DNA of 64,000 bases from Lingula anatina. Taxonomy: Eukaryota > Brachiopoda > Lingulata > Lingulida > Lingulidae. The translations under genes and the position numbers were made by a program. Where the stretch lies: the NCBI RefSeq assembly GCF_001039355.2, contig NW_019775947.1, positions 93,637 through 157,636 on the forward strand, given 5' to 3'. Each line of letters begins with the position of its first letter. Positions within the stretch are counted from its first letter, which is position 1. This document shows positions 41,401 to 50,800 of this stretch, one piece after another. The notes below the pieces were generated by a model. It ran no database searches and was not told where the DNA came from. It worked only from the letters and a program-made list of their open reading frames with translations.

Positions 41401-44400
41401 GTCATACGCTTAATTTGTGGAATTTTTTCCTTTGAGCATTGGATCTCCTGAGTGCAAATATTTTCACTGTCTAGTGACCCTTTCAAATTTGGCATGGCAG
41501 CAAGAATTTGGAAAAAAATCAAAAGGAGGCTAACATGGAGTAGTGGGTATGGGAACCACTGAGTATACATACACTGTTGATTTATTATAATGCATTGTCA
41601 GTGTGAATGCAGATGTAATTGCTTCTACTTTTGTAAATTAAACCAGTACAGTTAGTGAGAATAAGTGACTTCTGTGGGTCTTTTTGATAGAAATTAATCA
41701 CTACTCAAATAGGTTGTTCTAACTAAATCATACTTTGAAAGGTGTTTTTTTAAATAGGCTATGGGTACACAATGTTTTTTTGTCTTTGTAGATTAATATA
41801 TATCATTTGCTGTTTTTAGGTTCCCAGAGCCTGAGCCAGTGAAAGGAGAAAAACCCATCCCTAAGCCACGCCAAAGTCAGCTTCGACGTCGACCTTCTCT
41901 CAATGATGGCCAACCAACGCCCCAGAGCAGTTCCTCACAAGTGAGCACAGCACCACCTAGGGAGGAGAAAATCATCAAGAAGTCCCCAACTGCAGTCATC
42001 CGAAATAACAACAGTGAGCGAGATTCCTACAGGAATTATGAAAGACTCTCAGAAGCAACTTCCTCTCCACCAACAAGTCAACAACAGGTGGTCAGGTCCC
42101 CAAATTCAGCTTTCACGTCAACAGTTCGCTACAGAAATGGCACCCAGGAGAGTAAAGATAGCGGCATCTCAGACATGGAGGCATTGTCAATCACAGCAAG
42201 AATTGCCCACTTGCAACAATCAAGAGAAAATACTTTTAGACCAATTGAAAAAATATCTCCCCCGAAATCAAATGTTGCTGAGATTTCTGCCAAGTTTGGT
42301 GGCAGTAGAGACAACTTGCATCTTATTGGACGTGAGAGCTCACCTGAGGCCAATGAAGATGGCGACTCCAGTAGGAATAATTCACAGCAGTTGTCGTCTG
42401 CTCAGAGAGTAAGTGAGACTACAACGCCTGATAGAAGACTAAGCAGTGACCGTCTGTTGTACCAACAACAATTAATGCAACAACAAAAGTATGAACAGGA
42501 GCAACAGTTACGTCAGCAGCAGTGGTACAACCAACACCACGCAAGTGACAACTACGATAGCCAGCAGGTGGCAGCACAAGATCTGGGGCGCCATCGACCT
42601 GCTGAACTCAACTTGAGGCAACAGCAACCAAGGCCAGACAAGGGGAGTGATGGAGAGAAAAGAACAATGGACGATAATAATGCTGCACCGGTGATATCTC
42701 ATCGCCGTCAAGTATCGCAGGAAGAGCTAGAGTGTGATGTGGAGGCTCAAAGGCTGGCCAAAGAGCTTCGTGAAAAAGACGAGCAGCTGTCGGCAGTATT
42801 AGCGCCCTCTTCTGAGATGAAAAAGACAACTGATTACATGAATGGACTGTTTGAAACTGGATGTGTTCCCACAGGTAATCGCAGGCGAGGGGCTGATGGG
42901 AAATCTCCTCAGGCAAGGTCCAACACAGATGAAAAGGAAAACAGTTTGAATTCAAGTGATGCAAAGTAAGTGAATAAATCTGAATTTTAAGTGACTCACT
43001 TGGCAATATAATTTAAAAGAGGATTCAGTAGATGCCCAATTTTTACCTGACTCACCTTGTTTTATTGGCATGGCCATTCTCCAAACCAGAATTACCATAA
43101 ATTATACACTTTAAGGCTTCTTTTGATTATCTTTTCTTGGTCACCTTGTCATGACATGTGATAGACAATCTACAGTTTTATTGAAAAAATCTCACTCTTT
43201 CTAGGATGTCTTCCCCCCTCCCTCCAACTTCTCCATATTGGAGCTCTCCCGAAACGGCCAAACTGGAGAACAGAATGAGAGAAGAAGGAATCAGTAAAGA
43301 CGAACGACTGAAAGATCTATGTAGTGACACCAATGATCTGGAGAAGAAAAAGGTAAGAGAAGGTTTCAGAGTATAATACTTGAAAGTGATAATTGGAACT
43401 AAAATTTTAGGCCTTTGGCCATTACCCTTGTTAAACATACAAGATAAGTGATTTGTAGGAATTAAATTAGCTGTAACTGATCATAGAAGAATTTTCAGAA
43501 GTGGTTGTAAAAAATAGGTCTTACATTGGAGTTCACTTTGTAAGGTGTTTATTGATTTATGAAGACTCAAAAACACCAGTTCAGAACAACAAAGTCCATC
43601 CATGAATAGCTTACCAACTATTTATCTTTATTTTATTCAGGAGGAACTTATTGATCGTATGCAGAAAAAGCTAGATGTTTTGAAAGAGGAAAAAGAACAA
43701 CTGGAAGAGGAAATACAACAGAACAATGATCTTGGCAAACATGTAAGCTAAGAAAACACCTAACTTCTTATATTTGTGCTTACAATTACTTTTCATGTTA
43801 CTAAATTTGTTGAAGAGGAGTTATAATAAAGTGTATGAAAACAGCCAAGAAATTGTAGAAACACAGAAATTACAAATGATGCCACAATTTAGAAGATGTG
43901 AAGGTGCCATTGTTAATAAAAAACCTGGGATTGACTTCCAAATTCTCAAATTAAAAAGAAAAAATTCAAACAGTCATATTTGCTAAAAAAAAAAACAGTT
44001 TTCTAAACTTTTGAAAAACTGGAACTAAATTGTTTATAATATAGTCACTATATTCTCACTTTAGGTCACTGCTTTTGTGGAACAGAAGTGCAGACAGCAG
44101 AGCGAGATAGACAAATACAAGTCGTACATTGATGAACTTGTCAAGATCATGCAGCTGTTGTTCAAGCTGTCTGGGCGTCTAGCCAGGGCCGAGAACGCTG
44201 TCATGAGTCTGGATATAAATGCCGACGAAAAAGAGAAGGTATATTTACAGAGCAGTCGCATACACACAACATAGCCCTGGTCTTTCCATTAGTATGTTGT
44301 ATAATTATTAAACATACATGCATGATAGAATAAGGTGATAGGGAAGCTTTACTTTATGAGAAAAAAGGGCACCTTTAATTTCCTGTGTAATAAGTGTTGA

Positions 44401-45415
44401 GTGCTGGTTTTGTATGATCTTCCCCATTTCACATCAAATGTAGAATGTTTATGGAGCAAATAGCAGTTTGATCTTTTTTCCTACCCCTGTTTCTGCCACA
44501 GGACAAGATTTATTAATGTACTGGTATTTTAATCATGTCTAAAGTGTATTCATGGCAAGATGGTGTTTTTTTTGGAGGGTAAATGTATAATTTGAAGTCA
44601 TTGTTTACACAAAGGTCTTCCCCGTTGTGTATCTTTGTTGATTGGAAGGCCAGTAAAAGGATCAGATATTAAGAGTGCAGTTTTAAACAAAAACATGATG
44701 TTCTGGTTTAAAACCGTCTGCTGTGGGAAAACATCTTTTCATTCCAATCTATTTCTTCAAGAATTCTGCAGACCAAGTTTTTCATTGACATTAAGGTCAA
44801 CTGTTAGTTGAAGTATTCAACTACATGGATGAAAATGTGGAAGAAATATAAAGCCTGGGTCCAATGTTACTTTTGATAATCCCTCACAGTTCATGTGTGT
44901 GGCTCATTGCTGTGTACTAGCTGCATGGCGAGTGGTATCATAGGCATATCCCAGGGCAAATGGTGAGAACAAAAGACACAAAAATTGGTGGATCTTAAAT
45001 TCATACATGACGTATGTTTGTGTCAGATGGACACCAGGTCTGAGTCTTTTGTTCTCCACTTCCTCTGTGGTAAAAAATAAAGGTATTTACTAGTAGGTTT
45101 TATTTGCAGAATACCCTGCCCATTGCTAATGTCCAGTTTCCTTTCTTACAGTCTGTTCTGGAAGAGAAGAGAGACAAGCTCAGCAAACAGCATGAAGATG
45201 CCAAAATGTTGAAAGAGGGAATAGATCGTCGTAGCAACCAAGTTGCCAAATTTTTGAAGGAGTATCTCTCTGAAGAGGAGTTTGAGGATTACCAGCATTT
45301 TGTGGACATGAAAACTAAGCTCACTATGGATTATCATGAGTTGGAGGATAAAATGAAACTGGCTGAGGAACAGCTGGATGCTCTGAAAAGAAGCATGGAG
45401 AAAACACATAGATAG
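17237..45415 (+). CDS. shroom: Shroom-family actin-binding, Rho-kinase-binding protein (5' incomplete; 9 exons)
   Basis: Join: 17237-17410, 21434-26078, 27453-27556, 37657-38490, 41820-42965, 43205-43352, 43641-43742, 44065-44238, 45152-45415. It encodes about 2,529 residues to the TAG at 45413-45415. Identification rests on the C-terminus. Exons 5-9 encode the ASD2/SD2 domain, with the diagnostic stretches YWSSPETAKLENRM, LSGRLARAENAV, KQHEDAKMLKEGIDRR and LSEEEFEDYQHFVDMK. In Shroom proteins this antiparallel coiled coil binds Rho kinase and drives apical myosin II contraction. The rest is low-complexity Q/S/P-rich sequence with SH3-type proline motifs. The first visible exon starts mid-codon, so the N-terminus (including a PDZ domain if present) is outside the window. 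Exons 1-5 all join in phase 2 except at the exon 2/3 junction (phase 0), which leaves a frame-neutral cassette. All junctions were chosen by eye from splice consensus and frame. Confidence 0.9.
17411..21433. other. Shroom intron after exon 1 (4.0 kb)
   Basis: AT-rich intron. The only coding-like piece is a candidate alternative first exon ending at 19280, described separately. A CA-rich patch lies near 18478-18530. Nothing else is supported. Confidence 0.7.
19177..19280 (+). CDS. Candidate alternative first exon of Shroom (weak)
   Basis: An open frame starting at ATG 19177 runs 104 nt to an AAAG|GTAGAT donor and ends with two bases of a codon. That is the phase required by the acceptor of the 4.6-kb exon at 21434. 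The encoded peptide starts MFVEGKSSPPQDCGKES and ends QSLAE before the split codon. The open frame extends upstream but has no earlier ATG visible in frame, and the donor is weak. If real it would give a PDZ-less isoform. No homology is recognised. Confidence 0.22.
21434..26078 (+). CDS. shroom: Shroom giant exon (about 4.6 kb, disordered Q/S-rich region)
   Basis: Acceptor TTTCATTTCAG|T at 21434; open for 1,548 codons. Contents in order: Ser/Thr-rich start (LTLSPLDDSSFNELSSP); Pro motifs (PPEIPPPPREE near 22180); six Q-T/V-D/E motifs at 22692-23630 resembling LC8 dynein-light-chain sites; Q/E-rich predicted helical segment at about 23690-24160; a hexapeptide repeat (RSHGD type) at 24438-24563; His-rich run near 24800; a more ordered-looking island QQALLNFYEMKTGKRMD near 25520; Arg/Ser-rich end. 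The donor is either 26078 (CAG|GTGACC, preferred) or 26105 (CAG|GTTTTT); both keep phase 0 and differ by nine residues. The F-actin-binding ASD1-type region of Shroom would be expected here, but I cannot delimit it. Confidence 0.85.
24438..24563 (+). repeat. 18-bp coding minisatellite, 7 units (RSHGD/E hexapeptide)
   Basis: Seven consecutive in-frame units: RSHGDA, RSHGDS, RSHGES, RSHSDR, KSYGDS, RSHGER, RSHGEP. At DNA level most start AGGTCACATGG. The array lies within the giant Shroom exon and is a probable site of length polymorphism. Confidence 0.9.
26079..27452. other. Shroom intron after the giant exon (1.4 kb)
   Basis: AT-rich. The first 27 nt remain open in the exon frame up to the alternative donor at 26105. 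Nothing else is supported. Confidence 0.75.
27453..27556 (+). CDS. shroom: Shroom exon 3 (Arg/Gly/Glu-rich)
   Basis: Acceptor TGTTTCTAG|T, donor ACAAG|GTGAGT, length 104 nt. Starting in phase 0 it reads YASVDQADRSDRGGERGG and on to SRGRPQEVST, ending with two bases of a codon. The charged, Gly-rich repeats of (R/E)GG match the disordered style of the flanking exons. It joins the next exon by an AG|T Ser codon. The exon is GC-rich compared with the intron around it, which supports coding. Confidence 0.75.
27581..27630 (-). promoter_or_regulatory. TGACCT array with 11-bp period (DR5-like, candidate nuclear-receptor element)
   Basis: TGACCT at 27581-27586, 27592-27597 and 27603-27608, TGACCC at 27614-27619, TGACTG at 27625-27630; every spacer is 5 nt. 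On the minus strand this is AGGTCA in DR5 spacing, the classical RAR/RXR geometry. It is also simply an 11-bp minisatellite, so function is inferred. It begins 25 nt after the exon 3 donor. Confidence 0.4.
37222..37255. repeat. (CT)n microsatellite
   Basis: CT dinucleotides with one CG interruption, inside a Shroom intron. Confidence 0.9.
37657..38490 (+). CDS. shroom: Shroom exon 4 (proline-rich, SH3-type ligand)
   Basis: Acceptor CTGTTCTAG|T, donor ATGAG|GTAAGC, length 834 nt, phase 2 at both ends. It encodes SSSGGASPTKPTDLQRFTF, then DDKPPLPPRNYK, a good SH3-ligand pattern (PxLPPR), a second run LAPPAPPPKSY near 38310, and an acidic end TPDDVFSEDENRKFNF. It is disordered overall. The phase is the same as that of the giant exon, so a transcript could skip from exon 1 directly to this one in frame. 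Confidence 0.85.
38491..41819. other. Shroom intron (3.3 kb)
   Basis: AT-rich with only short open frames, such as 130 codons on the minus strand at 40514-40906. None shows recognisable protein features or paired splice sites. Confidence 0.75.
41820..42965 (+). CDS. shroom: Shroom exon 5 (linker plus start of ASD2)
   Basis: Acceptor CTGTTTTTAG|G, donor GCAAA|GTAAGT. It begins RFPEPEPVKGEKPIPKPR (basic/proline), continues through Ser-rich linker with KDSGISDMEALSITARIAHLQ near 42150, a Q-rich stretch at about 42455-42540, and then the start of the conserved C-terminal domain. EELECDVEAQRLAKEL, KDEQLSAVLAP and MKKTTDYMNGLFETG (42721-42860) correspond to the vertebrate Shroom ASD2 start (ELvxRDKSLAdILdP, MkTTMDLMEGiF), recalled from family knowledge. 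The first ASD2 helix is therefore here. The exon is strongly coding. Confidence 0.88.
43205..43352 (+). CDS. shroom: Shroom exon 6 (ASD2)
   Basis: Acceptor CTTTCTAG|G, donor AAAAAG|GTAAGA; ends in phase 0. It encodes PPTSPYWSSPETAKLENRM, EEGISKDERLKDLCSD and DLEKKK. The YW-S-x-P/E-KxE segment is characteristic of Shroom ASD2 before the long coiled coil. The preceding 239-nt intron holds nothing else. Confidence 0.9.
43353..43640. other. Shroom intron (288 nt)
   Basis: Short intron between exons 6 and 7, AT-rich, with nothing notable. Confidence 0.85.
43641..43742 (+). CDS. shroom: Shroom exon 7 (ASD2 coiled coil)
   Basis: Acceptor TTTATTCAG|G, donor AAACAT|GTAAGC, 34 codons, phase 0 at both ends. 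It encodes a heptad-like helix, EELIDRMQKKLDVLKEEKEQ and on to EEIQQNNDLGKH. It is part of the ASD2 coiled coil that assembles as a dimer and docks Rho kinase. Confidence 0.9.
43743..44064. other. Shroom intron (322 nt)
   Basis: AT-rich short intron, with an A10 run near 43987. An open frame of 70 codons within it is not spliced. Confidence 0.8.
44065..44238 (+). CDS. shroom: Shroom exon 8 (ASD2 core)
   Basis: Acceptor CACTTTAG|G, donor GAGAAG|GTATAT, 58 codons in phase 0. It encodes VTAFVEQKCRQQSEIDKY, then VKIMQLLFKLSGRLARAENA. The SLSGRLARVEN-type segment is the most conserved part of the Shroom family and lies at the conserved centre of the coiled coil, close to the Rho-kinase-binding surface. 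This stretch alone assigns the family. Confidence 0.93.
44239..45151. other. Shroom last intron (913 nt)
   Basis: AT-rich with polypyrimidine tract and acceptor CTTTCTTACAG. No other feature is seen. Confidence 0.8.
45152..45415 (+). CDS. shroom: Shroom terminal exon 9 (end of ASD2, stop)
   Basis: 87 codons plus TAG. It encodes SVLEEKRDKLSKQHEDAKML, DRRSNQVAKFLKEYLSEEEF, DYQHFVDMKTKLTMDYHELE and DKMKLAEEQLDALKRSME. This is the return helix of the ASD2 coiled coil, collinear with vertebrate Shrooms (EKQxxLxxQHEDAKELKENLDRRE, LSEExLxDYEHFVKMKSAL, recalled). The protein ends about eight residues after the helix, as in the family. Confidence 0.93.
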   Translation, partial: SVLEEKRDKLSKQHEDAKMLKEGIDRRSNQVAKFLKEYLSEEEFEDYQHFVDMKTKLTMDYHELEDKMKLAEEQLDALKRSMEKTHR

Positions 45416-47040
45416 ATGGCAGTATCATGCAAGAAGGTCCTTGGAAAAAATGTTTAACTGTCCAAGGTTCTTTGGTTTCACTTGCATACAGATAATAGAT
45501 TGATAAAGAAACTCCTGTAATCTCTCTGGCCAATTTATTGATTAATGTTGCTACAGCAATTATTAAAATGTCCATTATATATTTGCAAGTTTATTGTGGA
45601 GGCGGTATGTGTGCATAACATTTTTGCCAGTGTGCTTTTGGTGAAAGGTGGACCTGCTTGAAAGGTGTATTTTCACATGAATGCCTCTTCGAATTCACAG
45701 AATTAAGAAAGATGCTTGAATACTGCATCTTATTTAAATAAGGTAGAAGTGCAGAGCACTTAAAACATGTACAGAACTCTCCAAAGCCCACTGAACTGAA
45801 CATTTGAGGAATCTCTGGTTTAATAAGCCATTTATAATTATATAATACATGTAAGTGCTTGCAGTTAATAGGGAAACTATATTGCATAGTATAGAAAACC
45901 CAAGCATTCCCACAATGAGTGTGAAGTATTTTTTCCATCATATTTTTTTCACACATAAGAACTGGATGATTATATCTTACTTGCCTTATGTTGTTGGCAT
46001 GGGACTTGAATTGTTTTAGATATATAAATTTGTTTGCACTAAAATCTTTGCACATATGCAAAAGTCGAAAAATAATACATCCTTTTTGCTTAGTGTAGCT
46101 ATTTAGGATGCAGTGTATGGGAAAGGCAACATGGAGATATTTGTAGAAGACAGTTGTCAGATTTCAGATTTATTGTCAGTCATCACATTGGAATTGAAAG
46201 TTGTGATGCAATGAAAAGAGAAGAATCTCCCCAACCTTATGTACAGTATATAATTGATGTTGTTCATGAAATGGTCTGTTAGCTTCAAAAGCTCTTCCAA
46301 TTTCATGTTATAAGCTGCCACCAAGGGGGCATATCCAGGTCCATGTAGTCATGGACTTTGAAGTTGAAATTGTTTGAAGTTTATTTTCATCATATTTATG
46401 GTTATTATTACAGTCAGATGAAATTGGGACATTATAGGTTCAAGGAGCTAGCAGGACCAGATTGTCCAGTTTTAAACCCAGCTTCATATCTTGCAATATT
46501 CTTGGTTGTTATGTACTATGCCACAATGCACTTATGACTCTGCATTTCTTCATTTTGTGTTAAAAAGATTTGTGAAATTGCCATAGAAACTTTTAGTGTG
46601 TGTAGATCGAGGAACTGTGGAGGAGAGATGTACCACAATGTAACTTTCACTCCTTTTATTCCATTTTTTCCACTGGCATCCACTACTGTATATTAAAAGT
46701 CAATTTCCTACACCTGAAGTGAGCTCAATGATCACGTGTGTTAACTGTTTTCTTTGGAGGTGTTGTTTTTAAAAATTGTACAAGTTAGAAAGTAATTTAT
46801 AGTTTATTGAATCATGTCACATAATTTCACATTATTTACTTGAAGATTTTAAAGAGAACTTTTGATTGTCTTTTTAATGTGAATTTCTTTGCAGTGAGGA
46901 ACATCCTCATGTTCCCTCTGTGAAGAGAAAGATTTTGAAATTTTTAAACCATTATCCGTGCAGACCAGTCCACGATGGCCTCCAAGGAGTATATTTTTAT
47001 AACTTATTCTGTAAATAAATGCTGTTGAACTCATTATTTG
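45416..47040 (+). other. Shroom 3' UTR
   Basis: Between the TAG at 45413-45415 and the first good downstream polyadenylation signal at 47014-47019. AT-rich, without splice-like structure. A 156-codon minus-strand open frame (45591-46061) shows no protein-like features. The extent is inferred from the signal only. Confidence 0.6.
47014..47019 (+). terminator. Polyadenylation signal AATAAA of Shroom
   Basis: AATAAA followed 15-30 nt later by a T/G-rich stretch (ATTATTTGTTTTC) that would serve as the downstream element. The cleavage site is probably near 47035. Confidence 0.6.
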
Positions 47041-47736
47041 TTTTCATCCTTTTCATTTTATTTCTGGAAGAAAGAAATGTTTTTTAATCACAAACAAACA
47101 ATTATAATATCTCATACAATAAAAGATTCGCGTGGTAAAGGATTCCCATAATATGGGTCAGCATAATCAGATCTTCAAATTTTAACGAGAAAATAACCTG
47201 GGCATTTTCTCTTGATCTTATTTTGAAATTTAAAATCCAAAAGGATGAGAAATATTCTCCTCCAATATCTGAACAAATTTTGTGAACAATAAATTGAATT
47301 TCTCCTAAATGTTTTTTTCAATGAAAATAAACATTTTCTATTATGCGATTATACTGCTAGAACCACCAAGGCAGTGCAAGATGAACACATAAATCAAATC
47401 ATAGCAAGCATTGCCTTTTAACTTCATAGATTACCCATGTATGAGTGAAAAAAGATACCAAATAAAAGTGAAACAAGGGAATCTGATTCACAAAATAACA
47501 AGCCCAAAATCTGATCCTATGTTACAGATTAAGATTCCTGGTATACCCTGATCCACAACAGTCCAACCTGGTGAAACATTGTGACTGTTGCATAACAATA
47601 GCGACATGGGTCATGTGACAGGCCATTACTTCACTAGGCTAGTGAATACTGCCATGAATCTACTGAGTTAAAAGGGATGAAATTCTTGGTCTAAAAATTA
47701 AGACCAATTCTGTTTTAAGTTTCCTCCCATCTTGTA
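47041..47736 (-). other. Probable DCTD 3' UTR and intergenic boundary
   Basis: The convergent Shroom and DCTD genes meet here. A TTTATT at 47057-47062 is AATAAA on the minus strand and could end DCTD, only tens of bases from the Shroom end. I saw no better minus-strand signal between it and the stop codon at 47737. Confidence 0.4.
47057..47062 (-). terminator. Candidate polyadenylation signal of DCTD (minus strand)
   Basis: AATAAA on the minus strand, about 675 nt beyond the DCTD stop at 47737. Choice is by position only. Confidence 0.35.
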
Positions 47737-47830
47737 TTATGGTGAAGCAATGGACTTCAAAGGATTGGGCGGTTTCCCGTCTATTGCTGCAAAATCTATC
47801 ACAATCTGCTTGGATTTGGGCTGAAACTGC
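47737..47830 (-). CDS. DCTD: DCTD exon 5, haplotype copy A
   Basis: Acceptor ACTTCCAG|G. With AG carried over it reads [20 protein letters not shown] and ends SIASP, TAA at 47739-47737. It matches the human C-terminus pattern (KCSKIVIDFDSI). It is the allelic counterpart of 52446-52539; only one belongs to a given transcript. Confidence 0.85.
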
Positions 47831-50800
47831 CTGGAAGTGGAGACAAAAACATTTAAGATTACAGCTTTCTCTCTAAAACTTAAAATATCTTTGGAACTGA
47901 TATAACAAAGACAAATACAACCTAAGCTAGTCTTCGCAACTTGCAGGTACATATTATTAGAACAGTTAGGAATATTAAGGTAATTCCCGTCAACACGTCT
48001 TCTTCAGTTGCATACAGGACGTGTAAATATTTCAGGGTATTCAAATCATTTTATTTTTGCAGGATTATCAGAAAATGATTTCATGGTCAAACTAACCACC
48101 AAAACAACTAGTATAAAAACAAAACCTTGGAAGATATGGCTTTTTAAACATACTTTGCCTAACATATCTTTTTGCTTAAGTCTGGCAAAAGAATATCCCC
48201 AAATTACTGTACCTATATTTGACACCTGCCATATCCAGAAGTTTCCTAGAGGCCACCATTTCCGGAATGTCGTGATACTTGTCAGACACAAAGATCACTT
48301 CCCTGATCCCTGATTGGATGATGAGCTTGGCACATTCATTGCAAGGGAACAATGCGACATAGATCGTACAATTCTTCACATCTGCAGAGTTCTTATTCAA
48401 TATTGCATTTAGTTCCGCATGACACACTGCAATAGAAGGTAAGTTCAATAAATTCAAAAAGCACACATTTATAATCCTCCTCCAACCAAAAAGAAAAAAG
48501 TTTTGAAATCTGACTTCTAGTCTGCAAGTCTTCTTGTGAATGTCTAAAATGATAAAAATCTTGAAAAAATTAAGTATATGAATAAACATGGCATTTGGAG
48601 TTTGAAGCAATTACCAAATATAGCAGACAGCACCATCTCCTCTCCAACCTCAAATATCCCTCATCTCAAACAAATCTTATGGAATGAATATTTTCTTTGT
48701 TATTAGCTAACACGATAATCAACATTATATTTATTTATTATGTCATTATCTGACATTTATTATGGCAAGTTTTCTCAAGATGAATATTTATCCGAATACA
48801 TACAAAAAATTTCTATCAGTCAAGTGTGATGGTATTTTTTATTTTAATCTTTTGGGGCAAATGAGTCTTTTTTATTTTAATCTTTTGGGGCAAATAAACA
48901 AGCAAATATGCATTACTTTAAAAATAAATTTAATTTCAATTTGGGGAAACCCTTATAAAGTACAAGAAAACAAAAACAAATTTAGCTTTATTAGTCCGGT
49001 GGCTTAGGGCAAAAAAATGACCAAATCGTGACACGGGGGATAAAAGCACCAAATTTTGCATGTGGGTACTTTTTGACATACTAATTCAAATTAGAGCCGT
49101 AGCCCACGGAAAAAAATTACCGTTTGGCCAAAAAACCAAAATGGCCGCCAATTTGTGAAATTCTGTAGAAATATATACATACCTATGTTGATTTTTATCA
49201 AATAAAGTATTTTCTCAATGTTTTCCACATCCTTATTACCCTTATTATGCATATATGTCAGATAACAAACGAGTGTCCTTGGACTTTTTGAAAAATCTAA
49301 GATGGCCGCCGTATGGCATAGGAATACTAGAACATGTACAAGGGTTTTCAACTAATGCCAACAAGGAAGATGCATTGCCCACTATCTAACTAATTTTGTT
49401 TCTGAGTGCCTTATTACAGTAATAATATATTTGTGGTGAGTAACTAACCTTTATTCTCTGGCATTTCGAGAAAAATCCAAGATGGCCGCCATATCCAAGG
49501 ATCACTATAGTATACACATAGGGCTTCTTCTGCCATGGACATATAATGTTAATTGATAAATTAGGTTTGTTTCTGAGTATTTTCCACATCTTTTTAATCC
49601 ACATGATAAATATGTGATGAGAATGTTATGTGCATCCTTTTTGAAAACAAAACAAAACAAAATGGCTGCCATTAGCCATAGAAGGTGGGGTTCAGTTAAT
49701 ACCTGCGAGAGATAGGCTTCCATATAAAATGAAGCTAAATTCAGTTATTATTATTATTATTATTATTATTATCCCATGATACATATCTGTTAGGTAATTA
49801 ATATCCATATTTGATCATTTTGGGAAAATCCAAGATGGCCTTCTTTTCCCCATAGGAAAACTGGTGCACTGGATTTTATAGGCACTTCTAAGGCAAATCA
49901 GGGTAATCATAATATTTTGTCAAAATACTTAAGGGTACACACTTGTTACCCACCAGATAGATATCTCAAAGTCCAAAAAGAATGTGGGAAATACCGAGAA
50001 ACAACATTCATTTTATATTGAACCCAATGTCTCTCTGGCACTAGTTGACTGTACTATTGATTGTGAATTGCAGAAATCTTGAATTTTCTCAAATACGCAA
50101 GATGCACACTTGCTACACACCAGATTTATATAGAGTAAGGTTAATAAGGATGTCAACATGTTTGAACATCAAACGGCTTTATTTCATGTCGGAATCAATG
50201 TCTGAACCGTTCCATTAATTGACACCTATGTGCATTTGAATGATATATTCCTATGGCAACTGGCAGCTATCTTGGGTTTTCTCCGAATAGTACTTAAGGA
50301 TACATACCCTTTCTACACACACAGAGTCTTTCATAAGGATAAATAGGATATGAAAGGAAAAACATTTAAAAACGATCTAAAGTTAACTACATTTAAATTG
50401 TACTCAGTGTATCTCTGACATTATTTGATTATGTGTACGAATATTCTAATGACAAAAGGCAGACATCTTGATTTTTTTTCAGAATACCCAAAGATACACA
50501 CATGCTACAGACGAAGTATACATCATAGGGGTAATAATAAATAGAATGAAAAACATAAATTATTTTTAAAACAAACCCATGGTAATGTAATTGTATAATG
50601 AACCATATACCTCTCTAGCAGCAACTGAGCCCACCCATCAGTATCCCTATGTCAAATTGTAGCTATCTTGGATTTTCTCAGAATATCCAAGGATGCACAC
50701 TATTTACCCACCAGATATATACCATAGGACTAATAAGGATGGGCAAAACTTGATAAGCAAACACAATTTCACCCTGGTAGTAGATGAAAAGCCATGGATG

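Noticed and set aside
45591-46061. 156-codon minus-strand frame in the Shroom 3' UTR
   Set aside because: Low-complexity residue use, no family resemblance, antisense to a UTR.
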